Source of the DNA: Lachnospiraceae bacterium
Lineage (GTDB): Bacteria; Bacillota; Clostridia; Lachnospirales; Lachnospiraceae
Direction: 5' to 3'
DNA: 64,000 nucleotides
Assembly: GCA_017526745.1 (NCBI GenBank)
Contig: JAFXQX010000017.1
Span: 31,166-95,165, forward strand
Below are positions 53,576 to 62,761 of the stretch, one piece after another (positions within the stretch are counted from its first letter, which is position 1; each line of letters starts with the position of its first letter). Below the pieces are notes generated by a model. That model was not told the origin of the DNA, did not search any database, and saw only the letters and a program-made list of their open reading frames with translations. The translations under genes and the position numbers were made by a program.

Positions 53576-54193
53576 ATGATAACGTATGAGAATCTGAATG
53601 AATTACAACTCGATGTAATGCGCGAGATAGGAAATATCGGTGCGGGAAATGCATGTACGGCACTTTCGGTGCTGCTTGGAACAACTATAGACATGTCGGT
53701 TCCGCGGGTTCAGCTTCTTGGTTATGAATCAACTGCCGAGAAACTCGGAGGCGCCGATAATGCCGTCATCGGACTTCAGATCGAGATAAACGGTGATCTT
53801 GAGGGAATGATGGTTCACGTGGTTCAAAAGAATTTTGCACAGAGGATCATCAATACTTTCTATGCAAAGGAGATCACGAATATAGAAAATCTTGATGAGA
53901 TGGATTCATCGGTACTCAATGAGATGGCAAATATCACGAGCGGTGCATATGCCAACTCTATAGCTACACTTACCAGTCTGTTGGTCAACATCGGAACGCC
54001 GAATCAGATGACCGGCAAAGTATCCGATGTTATGAAACTTCCGCTTACCAAGTTTGTTAAGCCCGGTGAGCAGGTGCTTGTGGTCGATGAAGTGTTCACG
54101 ATCGATGACGAACATATCAGCAGCAACATGATACTTGCCCTCGAAAGTGAATCGCTCGAGAAACTGTTCGAGAGACTGGGCGTTCAGGTCTGA
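53576..54193 (+). CDS. cheC: CheY-P phosphatase CheC
   Basis: 205 residues, the normal CheC length. Both active-site repeats are intact: MREIGNIGAGNA (Glu17, Asn20) and LNEMANITSGAY (Glu116, Asn119), unlike enzymes that keep one. CheC dephosphorylates CheY-P and, with CheD, participates in adaptation. No other chemotaxis gene is adjacent, so it may act on receivers of non-flagellar pathways, for example those at 27900-29887. Own promoter; converges with yerC with a 7-base gap. Confidence 0.93.
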   Translation: MITYENLNELQLDVMREIGNIGAGNACTALSVLLGTTIDMSVPRVQLLGYESTAEKLGGADNAVIGLQIEINGDLEGMMVHVVQKNFAQRIINTFYAKEITNIENLDEMDSSVLNEMANITSGAYANSIATLTSLLVNIGTPNQMTGKVSDVMKLPLTKFVKPGEQVLVVDEVFTIDDEHISSNMILALESESLEKLFERLGVQV

Positions 54194-54200
54194 CGGTCTG

Positions 54201-54506
54201 CTATTTCTTTTTATTCTTATTTGATCCCATGCGGTCAAGAACCATATCGTAGCCGTCATTTCCGTAGTTCAGCGAACGGTTGACGCGGCTGATGGTTGCC
54301 GTTGATGCTCCGGTACGTTCGGCAATCTCGAGGTACGTCTTTTTCTCACGCAGCATGCTTGCTACCTCAAAACGCTGTGACAGGGACAGCAGTTCATTGA
54401 TGGTGCAGATGTCTTCGAAGAAAATGTAGCATTCCTCTTTGTCGCGAAGTTCCATGATCGCATCGAATAGATGATCGACCGCATCTGTCCTGATTTTTGG
54501 ATTCAT
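54201..54506 (-). CDS. yerC: YerC/YecD family TrpR-like regulator
   Basis: 101 residues from the ATG at 54506, with GAAAGGGGG upstream; the frame extends to 54557, but without a ribosome binding site. TrpR-type all-helical fold with the HTH YLEIAERTGASTATISRVNRSL, the signature of the YerC/YecD family. Adjacent to pcrA, as yerC is near pcrB-pcrA-ligA in B. subtilis, but divergent here. Its regulon is not known. Confidence 0.9.
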   Translation of the reverse strand: MNPKIRTDAVDHLFDAIMELRDKEECYIFFEDICTINELLSLSQRFEVASMLREKKTYLEIAERTGASTATISRVNRSLNYGNDGYDMVLDRMGSNKNKKK

Positions 54507-54533
54507 TGTAATATGCCCCCTTTCAAGGGTTAC

Positions 54534-54565
54534 TTTAGCACTGTTAATTTTTAACATTTTAGCAC
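54534..54565. promoter_or_regulatory. Direct repeats upstream of yerC
   Basis: TTTAGCAC occurs at 54534-54541 and again at 54558-54565, 24 bases apart, around a GTTAATTTTTAAC palindrome (54543-54555). On the minus strand they read GTGCTAAA and flank the candidate yerC promoter (TTGACT, 17 bases, TAAAAA). They are candidates for an autoregulatory operator, also able to affect pcrA. Confidence 0.5.
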
Positions 54566-54615
54566 GTTAAAGTCAAAAAATCAATCATCTGTGATTACGT
54601 AATGGAGGGTCCCTC

Positions 54616-56901
54616 ATGGGTGCTCTGGAAATCTTAAACGACAAGCAGACGGAAGCCGCAAAGCAGATAGACGGTCCCGTACTGATCCTTGCGGGAGCGG
54701 GATCAGGCAAGACTAGAGTCTTGACCAACCGCACCGCATATATGATCGAGGAAGCGGGGATAAGTCCGTGGAATATCCTTGCGATCACGTTCACTAACAA
54801 GGCTGCGGATGAGATGAGACAGCGTATCGATGATCTCGTCGGTTTCGGCGCCGAGAGCATCTGGGTCTCAACATTTCACTCGATGTGCGTCAGGATCCTC
54901 AGAAGGCACATCGATCTGCTCGGATATGATACGAATTTTTCAATCTATGACACCGACGATTCGAAAGCGGTCATGAAGGATGTGTTAAAGCGTCTTCAGA
55001 TCGATCCCAAGCAATATCCCGAGAAGCGGTTCTTAAACCGCATATCTAACTGTAAGAATGAACTGTCAACACCTGAGGATGAGGCCGAAGAGGCGGCGGG
55101 TGATTATGCGGACGAACTGTTTGCCAAGGCTTACAGGGAATATCAGGACGGACTGAAAAAAAACAACGCCCTTGATTTTGACGATCTTCTTATGAAGACC
55201 GTCGAGTTGTTTAAAGCGTTTCCGGAGGTGCTCGCCAATTACCAGAACCGCTTCAAATACATAATGGTTGATGAGTACCAGGATACCAATACCGCACAGT
55301 TTGAACTGATCAGGCTTCTGGCCGAGGCCAACAGGAACATATGCGTTGTCGGTGATGATGATCAGTCGATCTACAAGTTCAGGGGCGCCAATATCCGGAA
55401 TATCCTTGATTTTGAAAAAGTGTATCCCGATGCAAAGGTCGTAAAGCTCGAGCAGAACTACAGATCCACGCAGACGATACTCGATGCCGCAAACGCTGTC
55501 ATTTCCAACAATACCGGCAGGAAGGTAAAATCACTTTGGACGGATCGCGGCGAAGGCAGAAAGATCCGCTTCATCAATGCGGATACCGCATATGAAGAGG
55601 CCCAAGACATAGTCGAGAGCATATGCCGCGCCAAACGTGAAGGAAAATGCACTTACCGTGACAATGCCGTACTATACAGGACTAATGCCCAGTCGAGGAT
55701 ACTTGAGGAAAAATGTATCATGGCCGGAATCCCCTACAGCGTTGTCGGCGGTGTGAACTTTTATTCACGAAGAGAGATCAAGGATATTCTTGCATATCTT
55801 AAGACAATAGATAACGCAAGGGATGACCTTGCCGTAAGGCGTATCATCAATGTTCCGAAACGTGGTATAGGTGCGACGACCATCTCAAAACTTGACGAAT
55901 ACGCTCAGGAGAACGGACTCGGATTTTATGACTGCTGCGTCCGTGCCGAGGATATACTCGGACATGGCAGGGCTGCCGAAAAGATAGGTGAGTTTGTAAG
56001 CCTGATTTCGGTCCTTCGTTCAAAACTTGAATTCATCTCACTCGAACAACTCGTGGATGACATCCTGGAACGGACTGACTATGAAGAAATGCTCAACCAG
56101 TCCGATCCGGATGATGCAGCCGAGAGGATGGAGAATATCGGGGAGCTTATAAACAAGGTCGTAGCTTTTGAAGAAGCGAATGATGAGCCGACTCTTTCGC
56201 AGTTTCTTGAAGAAGTTGCACTTGTCGCAGACATCGACAACGTTGATGCGGATACGGATGCCGTGATGCTTATGACGCTTCATTCCGCAAAGGGACTGGA
56301 GTTTCCAAACGTCTATCTGTCGGGAATGGAGGACGGACTCTTTCCGGGATATATGTCGATCTGCTCGGACGATCCGGGCGAGATCGAAGAAGAGAGAAGA
56401 CTGTGTTACGTAGGCATAACAAGAGCGATGGATAATCTTACGATATCTGCTGCCAGATCACGGATGATACGCGGAGAGACGCAGTATAACGCCGTTTCGA
56501 GATTTGTGAAGGAAATACCAGAGGACCTGTTTGAAGGTAATCTTGTAAAGAAGGGACACACATCCTCACCGCAGGCTGCACCTGTTTCATTGCGGACTGC
56601 CTCTGCTTCTCCTTCTGCGCACGTAATACCGCAAGGTGGTGTCAAAAAGCCTTCTGTAGGAGTAAAGAAACCGTTCATTGCAAGAGCGGCAGCATTTACG
56701 GATCTGAAAAAGGGAGCCGATATCGCAGCGGGTTCCGCACCGGATTACGGTCCGGGAGACAGGGTGGCACATATCAAGTTCGGCGCAGGTACTGTTAAGG
56801 CTCTGGAAAAGGGTCCGAGGGATTATCAGGTTACGGTTGATTTTGATGAGGCAGGTACCAAAAAGATGTTTGCAGCCTTTGCAAAGCTTCAGAAGATATG
56901 A
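54616..56901 (+). CDS. pcrA: ATP-dependent DNA helicase PcrA (UvrD/Rep family)
   Basis: 761 residues. SF1A helicase motifs in order: Q motif LNDKQTEAAK, Walker A LAGAGSGKTRVL, Ia AITFTNKAADEM, II VDEYQDTN, III VGDDDQSIYKFRGA, IV LEQNYRST, V LMTLHSAKGLEF and VI EERRLCYVGITRA. The C-terminal 170 residues hold a Pro/Ser/Lys-rich linker and a Tudor-like domain (GDRVAHIKFGAGTV) that binds RNA polymerase in PcrA. The start follows GGAGGG. Acts in repair and removal of RNA polymerase and recombinase filaments. Confidence 0.97.
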   Translation: MGALEILNDKQTEAAKQIDGPVLILAGAGSGKTRVLTNRTAYMIEEAGISPWNILAITFTNKAADEMRQRIDDLVGFGAESIWVSTFHSMCVRILRRHIDLLGYDTNFSIYDTDDSKAVMKDVLKRLQIDPKQYPEKRFLNRISNCKNELSTPEDEAEEAAGDYADELFAKAYREYQDGLKKNNALDFDDLLMKTVELFKAFPEVLANYQNRFKYIMVDEYQDTNTAQFELIRLLAEANRNICVVGDDDQSIYKFRGANIRNILDFEKVYPDAKVVKLEQNYRSTQTILDAANAVISNNTGRKVKSLWTDRGEGRKIRFINADTAYEEAQDIVESICRAKREGKCTYRDNAVLYRTNAQSRILEEKCIMAGIPYSVVGGVNFYSRREIKDILAYLKTIDNARDDLAVRRIINVPKRGIGATTISKLDEYAQENGLGFYDCCVRAEDILGHGRAAEKIGEFVSLISVLRSKLEFISLEQLVDDILERTDYEEMLNQSDPDDAAERMENIGELINKVVAFEEANDEPTLSQFLEEVALVADIDNVDADTDAVMLMTLHSAKGLEFPNVYLSGMEDGLFPGYMSICSDDPGEIEEERRLCYVGITRAMDNLTISAARSRMIRGETQYNAVSRFVKEIPEDLFEGNLVKKGHTSSPQAAPVSLRTASASPSAHVIPQGGVKKPSVGVKKPFIARAAAFTDLKKGADIAAGSAPDYGPGDRVAHIKFGAGTVKALEKGPRDYQVTVDFDEAGTKKMFAAFAKLQKI

Positions 56902-56945
56902 TAAAATACAGTGAAAAGACCTTTGTATAAAGGAAAGGGGCTGTT

Positions 56946-57284
56946 ATGAATAAAATGGAAAAACTTGAAAGGGTACTCGATCTCATCAAGGCTCAGGAAG
57001 AGCTTGGACTTGCAAAGGCTAAGAGCCTTATAGGGGATGTAAGAAAAGTTGAGATACCGGATATCCCGGTTCCCGATTTCTTCAAGAAGGAGGAAGTGGT
57101 TGTGGAAAAGAAAAAGTTTAACTGGGGTCTTCTTATTGCGGTAGTCGTAGGTGTGCTTGCCGTTGCGGCAGTGATTTACGGACTGTATTGCTATTTTACT
57201 CCCGATTATCTTGAGGATTTTGAAGATGATTTTGAAGACGAGGAATTCGATGACGACGATTTCTTCGAAGACGACGATAAGTAA
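56946..57284 (+). CDS. Small membrane protein with acidic tail
   Basis: 112 residues with GGAAAGGGG ahead of the ATG. A cytoplasmic helical part (1-55) is followed by one TM segment at about 60-82 and a tail of about 25 residues composed almost wholly of Asp, Glu and Phe (EDFEDDFEDEEFDDDD type). The family resembles DUF4366/YtxH-like small clostridial proteins, but I cannot name it. It is 44 bases after pcrA and ends at a strong terminator. Confidence 0.75.
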   Translation: MNKMEKLERVLDLIKAQEELGLAKAKSLIGDVRKVEIPDIPVPDFFKKEEVVVEKKKFNWGLLIAVVVGVLAVAAVIYGLYCYFTPDYLEDFEDDFEDEEFDDDDFFEDDDK

Positions 57285-57300
57285 CGTTTGGATATGACAA

Positions 57301-57330
57301 GAGTCAGCGGAGAAGTATTTCCGCTGACTC
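57301..57330 (+). terminator. Rho-independent terminator
   Basis: GAGTCAGCGGA (57301-57311) and TCCGCTGACTC (57320-57330), 8-base loop, followed by TTTTTGTTTT. Ends the pcrA unit. Confidence 0.95.
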
Positions 57331-57427
57331 TTTTTGTTTTGGCCGTCACCGGATCTGATGGTGTCCGGGACAGATGCAGACAAAGATGGTATTGTGTTAC
57401 ATATCAGATTGCAGGAAAGCAGGTTGG

Positions 57428-59164
57428 ATGAAAAAGGGACAGGAATATACCGGAACAGTTGAAAGAGTAAAGTTTCCCAATAAAGGGATCGTAAGGGTTG
57501 CTGACGATGACGGTGAGCATCTGTGCACTGTTAAGAATACGATCAGCGGCCAGAAGGTCAGATTCCGTGTGACCAAGAAGAAAAATCACAATATTGAGGG
57601 GCATCTTCTTGAGGTCATTGAACGATCGTCGCTTGAGATTATTAGTCCCTGCAAGCATTTCGGTGTCTGCGGAGGATGCAGCTATCAGAACCTTCCTTAT
57701 GAGGAACAGCTTGCACTAAAGGAACGGCAGGTTCACGAACTGCTTGAGCCTGTGATAGAGTCCGGGGCTTGTGATTTTCATGAAGTAGTTGACATAAAAT
57801 CACTCTTCGAGCCGATCCTCCCCAGCCCCATACAGTTCGAATATCGTAATAAAATGGAGTTCTCATTTGGTGACGCAAGCTTCGGAGGGGAGCTCGAACT
57901 AGGTTTACATAAGATCGGGAGCTTCTACGATATAGTAACAGTGAAGGACTGCAGAATAGTAGACGGCGACTATCGCCTGATCTTAAAAGAGACTCTTGCA
58001 TATTTCAGAGGCAAGGAGACACCTTACTATCATAAGCGCACTCATGAAGGGTATCTGCGGTACCTGCTTGTCAGAAAAGCGGCGCGGACTGGCGGTATTC
58101 TTATCGATCTTGTGACCACATCGCAGACCCCGCAAGATACCATCTGTACTGAGGTCAGTCTTCTTGATGACTGGAAGGAGATGCTGCTCGGACTAAAGCT
58201 TTCCGGGCATATTGAGGGAATACTGCACACGCTAAATGACGGGGTTGCCGATACGGTTGCAGACGGCGGAACGGAAGTGATCTATGGTCAGGATTTCTTT
58301 ACCGAGGAAGTACTCGGATTGTCATTTAAGATCACACCATTTTCCTTTTTCCAGACAAATACACTCTCGGCTGAGGTTCTTTACTCAAAGATCAGAGAGT
58401 ATGCCGTACTTGCCGGAGCAGAGCACGAACATGGAGACGGACAGGGAAGCATAGGCACGGTGTATGACCTGTACTCGGGGACGGGGACAATAGGCCAAAT
58501 TATGTCAACCATATCCAGCAAGGTGATAGGCGTTGAGATTGTTGAGGAAGCTGTAAAAGCTGCTAACGAGAATGCTGCTTTGAACGGTTTACATAATTGC
58601 AGATTTCTCGCCGGGGATGTCCTGAAAATGATCGATGAACTTGAAGACAGACCGGACCTTATCATACTGGATCCTCCCCGCGACGGCATAAATCCAAAGG
58701 CTCTTTCGAAGATAGCGCGGATCGGTGTTTCGAACATCATTTATGTATCATGTAAGCCGACGAGTCTTGCCAGGGATCTTACTTTCCTTATGGCAAACGG
58801 ATACATGCCTGAAAAGATCTGCCCTATAGATCAATTTCCGGGAACTGTACATGTTGAGACGGTAGCGCTTTTGTCCAAACTATCTGAGGCAAGGCATTTT
58901 GTGAATGTAAAAGTTGAAATGGATGAGCTTGATGTGACCTGCGCAGAGAGCAAGGCAACGTACAGGGAAATAGAGAAATGGGTGCAGGAGCATTACGGAC
59001 TTTATGTTTCGAATTTCAATATTGCTCAGGTAAAACAAAAATACGGGATCATAGAACGTGAGAATTATAATAAGCCCAAATCACCGGACAGTCGTCAACC
59101 CGGATGCCCGGAAGAAAAGATTAAGGCGATAGAGGACGCGATGCGGAGGTTTCGAATGATATAA
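57428..59164 (+). CDS. rlmD: 23S rRNA (uracil-5-)-methyltransferase RlmD/RumA family
   Basis: 578 residues from ATG 57428, chosen because AGGAAAGCAGG precedes it and the TRAM domain begins right after (KKGQEYTGTVERV); an in-frame ATG at 57374 would add 18 residues. The 4Fe-4S site is C-x5-C-x2-C (CKHFGVCGGC) plus Cys in VKDCRI. The SAM motif is YDLYSGTGTIG, the DPPRDG motif is present, and the catalytic Cys is in YVSCKPTSLARDL. The C-terminal 90 residues are an extension with a DNA-binding-like helical part. It methylates U1939-type uracil on 23S rRNA. Confidence 0.92.
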   Translation: MKKGQEYTGTVERVKFPNKGIVRVADDDGEHLCTVKNTISGQKVRFRVTKKKNHNIEGHLLEVIERSSLEIISPCKHFGVCGGCSYQNLPYEEQLALKERQVHELLEPVIESGACDFHEVVDIKSLFEPILPSPIQFEYRNKMEFSFGDASFGGELELGLHKIGSFYDIVTVKDCRIVDGDYRLILKETLAYFRGKETPYYHKRTHEGYLRYLLVRKAARTGGILIDLVTTSQTPQDTICTEVSLLDDWKEMLLGLKLSGHIEGILHTLNDGVADTVADGGTEVIYGQDFFTEEVLGLSFKITPFSFFQTNTLSAEVLYSKIREYAVLAGAEHEHGDGQGSIGTVYDLYSGTGTIGQIMSTISSKVIGVEIVEEAVKAANENAALNGLHNCRFLAGDVLKMIDELEDRPDLIILDPPRDGINPKALSKIARIGVSNIIYVSCKPTSLARDLTFLMANGYMPEKICPIDQFPGTVHVETVALLSKLSEARHFVNVKVEMDELDVTCAESKATYREIEKWVQEHYGLYVSNFNIAQVKQKYGIIERENYNKPKSPDSRQPGCPEEKIKAIEDAMRRFRMI

Positions 59165-59263
59165 GCTTGTTAGGATTTGTTTTGATTTAAGAGGAATAAT
59201 ATGGCAATATTAGAAAAGGATTATACGTTGAAAAAACAACCAATTACACATGGAGGAAATATA

Positions 59264-61285
59264 ATGGCAGATAACAAAATAATATCTATACCTGATGGAA
59301 AAATCTGTGACTATATTGACGGAAAGTATAGAAATGATACTCCTGAAGAATATGTACGCCAGACAATAGAGAAAAGATTAATAAATGAACATAAATATGA
59401 TTCTTCCCAAATCAAGATTGAATATACACTTCAACTTGGATCAAGAAAACCACGAGCTGATATTGTTATCTTTAATAAAGACTGTTCTGATCCAAAGCAG
59501 GAAAATATATATATTATTATAGAATGCAAAAAAGAATCAGTTGATGCGCGAAATGCTAAGGATGGTGTTGAACAACTAAAGTCATATATGTCTGCATGCC
59601 CAAATTGTGAATGGGGGATGTGGACTAACGGTAGGCAAAAAGAAGTATTTAGAAAGTATGTCAATGATCATGGTCAAATTGACTTTATGGATTATAATGA
59701 CATTCCCTCGGTTGATGGAAACCTTGATGATATAAACAGACCTAAGAGGAACTCATTAAAGAATGCTTATGATGATAATCTTCTTTTTGTATTTAAAACT
59801 TGTCATAATCACATTCATGTTAATGATGGGTTACAGAAGCAGCCGGCCTTTTTTGAACTCCTAAAAGTTATTTTTTGTAAAATCGAAGATGAACGTAGTA
59901 TCCCGAACCCATTGGAATTTTACACAACATCCGAGGAACGATCGAATCCTGACGGTCAACTTACAGTAAAAAACCGTATAAGCAAAATATTTGAGCGTGT
60001 TAAGAAAAAATATGGCAAGATATTTGACTCTAATGATGAAATTAAACTTGCCCCTAGAAGTCTTGCTTATATTGTTAGTGAACTACAAAAATATAGTTTA
60101 CTTAATACTAATATTGACATAAAAGGTAAGGCATATGAGGAAATTGTTGGTGCCAATCTACGTGGGGATAGAGGTGAGTTCTTTACTCCGAGAAATGTTA
60201 TGAAAATGACTGTTGAAATGGTTAATCCAAAAGTGGATGAAAAGGTTCTAGATAGCTCGTGTGGAACAGGTGGATTTCTTGTTACAGCCATGACGCATGT
60301 AATTAATCAACTGAAAAATGATTTTTCCAAACAGATAGAACTTGAGACGGAAAAGTGGGATTTTACGATAAAAATGCAGTTACAAGATAAGATATCTGAA
60401 ATGGCAGCGCATAATTTTTTTGGTTTTGATATTAACCCGGATCTTGTGAAAGCGACTAAGATGAATATGGTTATGAATAATGATGGAAGTGGGAATATCT
60501 TTCAGACCAACTCCCTGCTACCGCCTCATGAATGGAGTGATGAATTCCGTTCCAAACTTGCAGAATCACTCGGGATAAAGAAGGATGAGCTTCGTAACTA
60601 TAAAACGTTAGAGCATTTTGATGTTATAGTTACTAATCCACCATTCGGCAGCAAAATACCAATAAAGGATAAGAATATCCTTGAACAGTTTGAGCTTGCT
60701 CATATCTGGGAGTGCAATAAGAAAACCAATGAGTGGACTATGACAGACCGTTTACAATCGTCTGTTCCACCTGAGATACTCTTTATTGAACGTTGCACGC
60801 AGCTTCTTGTTCCCGGTGGTCGTATGGGCATCGTGCTGCCAGACTCTATTCTTGGTTCACCCGGACTTGGATATATCAGAGAGTGGCTTATACATAATCA
60901 TCGTATAGTTGCAAGTATAGATCTTCACGCTGACACTTTCCAGCCGAGAAATGGCACTCAGACTTCTGTTCTGTTCCTGCAAAAGAAAACTCAGGAGCAG
61001 AAAGATAAGGAAGAAAAAAGCGGAATTATGGCTGATTACAATATTTTTATGGCTATGGTTGAGAAAATCGGTCATGATAAGAGAGGAACACCTATCTTCA
61101 AGCGTGATAAAGAGGGCAACGAGATACTTATTCCTGAGAAGAATAATGTGTATGTGCTTGATGAAACTAGTTCAGGTGATAGAACTGTTGGTCATGAGCG
61201 CAAGACAAAGATAGAAGATGATCAGACTCCTGATGTGCCTGAGATATTTGCTCAGTGGAAGAAACAGGAGGGATTATCATGGTAG
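59264..61285 (+). CDS. hsdM: Type I-like DNA N6-adenine methyltransferase fused to a nuclease-like domain
   Basis: 673 residues from ATG 59264 (GGAGGAA upstream). A second in-frame ATG at 59201 also has AGAGGA and would add 21 residues. Residues 15-135 match the HSDR_N nuclease domain: Asp66 in RADIVIF and Glu87-x-Lys89 in IIIECKKE form a PD-(D/E)XK site. A helical HsdM_N part follows, then the N6-MTase with DSSCGTGGFLV (SAM) and NPPFGSK (catalytic). Such nuclease-MTase chains with a separate S subunit resemble BcgI-type enzymes. No separate hsdR is seen. The gene is markedly AT-rich compared with rlmD upstream. Confidence 0.92.
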   Translation: MADNKIISIPDGKICDYIDGKYRNDTPEEYVRQTIEKRLINEHKYDSSQIKIEYTLQLGSRKPRADIVIFNKDCSDPKQENIYIIIECKKESVDARNAKDGVEQLKSYMSACPNCEWGMWTNGRQKEVFRKYVNDHGQIDFMDYNDIPSVDGNLDDINRPKRNSLKNAYDDNLLFVFKTCHNHIHVNDGLQKQPAFFELLKVIFCKIEDERSIPNPLEFYTTSEERSNPDGQLTVKNRISKIFERVKKKYGKIFDSNDEIKLAPRSLAYIVSELQKYSLLNTNIDIKGKAYEEIVGANLRGDRGEFFTPRNVMKMTVEMVNPKVDEKVLDSSCGTGGFLVTAMTHVINQLKNDFSKQIELETEKWDFTIKMQLQDKISEMAAHNFFGFDINPDLVKATKMNMVMNNDGSGNIFQTNSLLPPHEWSDEFRSKLAESLGIKKDELRNYKTLEHFDVIVTNPPFGSKIPIKDKNILEQFELAHIWECNKKTNEWTMTDRLQSSVPPEILFIERCTQLLVPGGRMGIVLPDSILGSPGLGYIREWLIHNHRIVASIDLHADTFQPRNGTQTSVLFLQKKTQEQKDKEEKSGIMADYNIFMAMVEKIGHDKRGTPIFKRDKEGNEILIPEKNNVYVLDETSSGDRTVGHERKTKIEDDQTPDVPEIFAQWKKQEGLSW

Positions 61286-62751
61286 ATAATTTAGCCAGAA
61301 AACTTGATGATGCTCCTAAGGTTGAAATTGAAATAAGCGAAGCACCCGTAAAATGGTGTTCGGTTTCTCTTGCCGAAATGGTAGAACGTGGTAAAAGACT
61401 TGAAGCCAGCGTTTTTGATGTTGAAGCAAGGCAAGCTTTTGATATAATTCATCATTCCGTTTTTGATACAAAGCCGCTAATTGGTGATGATGGTTTTGTA
61501 AGTAATGCTCATTATGGGAACAGACTTAAGCGAAGATATGTTTCCAAATGTGATAATAATGCCATCGGATTCATAGGTAGCTCTGAAATGTTAGACGTTT
61601 ATCCTCATCCGGTTAAATACATGATTGATGATGATAATAATAAATGTCTTAAAGTTAAGAGAAATACCGTACTAATTTCTCGGTCTGGAACAATTGGAAA
61701 TGTTACTTTTGTAAGTAAAACTCTTGAGAAACTATTAGTAAGTGAACACGCTATTAGATTAGAATGTGTTGAAAGTCCGGGATATGTATACTGCTATTTA
61801 AAATCAAGAGTAGGTCAGAAGCTGATTCAATCTAAGGTATATGGAGCTGTAGTATCGCAAATTGAACCAGAACACTTAGCTGATATTCCCGTCCCGAATG
61901 CTCCTAATGAAATCAAAAGCAAAATCAATGATCTTATTATGCAATCCTATGATTTAAGAGACGAATCCAATGCTCTTATTGATCAGGCACAGGCATTACT
62001 TGTAAAGGAACTCAATCTGCCGCCTATCAGCGAAATAAAGGTAGATACTCTTGATGAAAGCAAAAGCGTTCAGACATTCAATATTAAACTTAGTGAAATG
62101 GCAGGCAGGGCGGATGCATCTTACCATGTGCCGATAGTTGACGCTATTGTGGATATTCTGAAAAAGAATGCTGCGGAAGTTACTACTGTTGGAGATAAGA
62201 GGATAAGTTCGGATATAATCCTGCCCGGTAGATTTAAGAGAGTGTATGTTGAGGAAGGGTATGGTAGAGTTTTTATTGGTGGAAAGCAGCTTTATGAACT
62301 TGATCCAACTAATAAAAAGTATCTTTCATTAGTACATCATGGTGAAAGAATTGCGAAACAGTTAGAACTACATGAAAAAATGACGCTTATTACATGTAGT
62401 GGCACTATTGGAAAAGTCACTTTAGTTGGAAAACAATGGGAAAACTGGACGGCTAATCAGCATATCATTCGCGTTGTACCTGCAAACAATGATGTTGCCG
62501 GCTATATTTCTACCTTCTTATCATCAGATTACGGTTATGAGCTTATTAAGCACTTTACTTATGGCGCGGTTGTAGACGAAATCGATGATAATCATGTACG
62601 TCAGATACAAATACCTATCTTGAAAAATCAAGATATTCAAAAGCAAATCAACGATCTTGCTCTACAAGCAAATGAAAAGCGCTATAAGGCTTTTTTGCTC
62701 GAACAGAAGGCGTTGAAGATTCTTGATGATGATATTATTTATGCAAAGTGA
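61279..62751 (+). CDS. hsdS: Type I restriction-modification specificity subunit
   Basis: 490 residues from ATG 61279, which overlaps the hsdM stop by 7 bases; AGGAGG is immediately upstream. Two target-recognition domains (about 20-225 and 270-470), each with the type I S signature, for example SRSGTIGNVTFVS and TCSGTIGKVTLVG, are separated by helical spacers. The specificity half-sites cannot be read from sequence. It should direct both the methyltransferase and, if active, the fused nuclease. Confidence 0.93.
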   Translation: MVDNLARKLDDAPKVEIEISEAPVKWCSVSLAEMVERGKRLEASVFDVEARQAFDIIHHSVFDTKPLIGDDGFVSNAHYGNRLKRRYVSKCDNNAIGFIGSSEMLDVYPHPVKYMIDDDNNKCLKVKRNTVLISRSGTIGNVTFVSKTLEKLLVSEHAIRLECVESPGYVYCYLKSRVGQKLIQSKVYGAVVSQIEPEHLADIPVPNAPNEIKSKINDLIMQSYDLRDESNALIDQAQALLVKELNLPPISEIKVDTLDESKSVQTFNIKLSEMAGRADASYHVPIVDAIVDILKKNAAEVTTVGDKRISSDIILPGRFKRVYVEEGYGRVFIGGKQLYELDPTNKKYLSLVHHGERIAKQLELHEKMTLITCSGTIGKVTLVGKQWENWTANQHIIRVVPANNDVAGYISTFLSSDYGYELIKHFTYGAVVDEIDDNHVRQIQIPILKNQDIQKQINDLALQANEKRYKAFLLEQKALKILDDDIIYAK

Positions 62752-62761
62752 GGGATGATAG

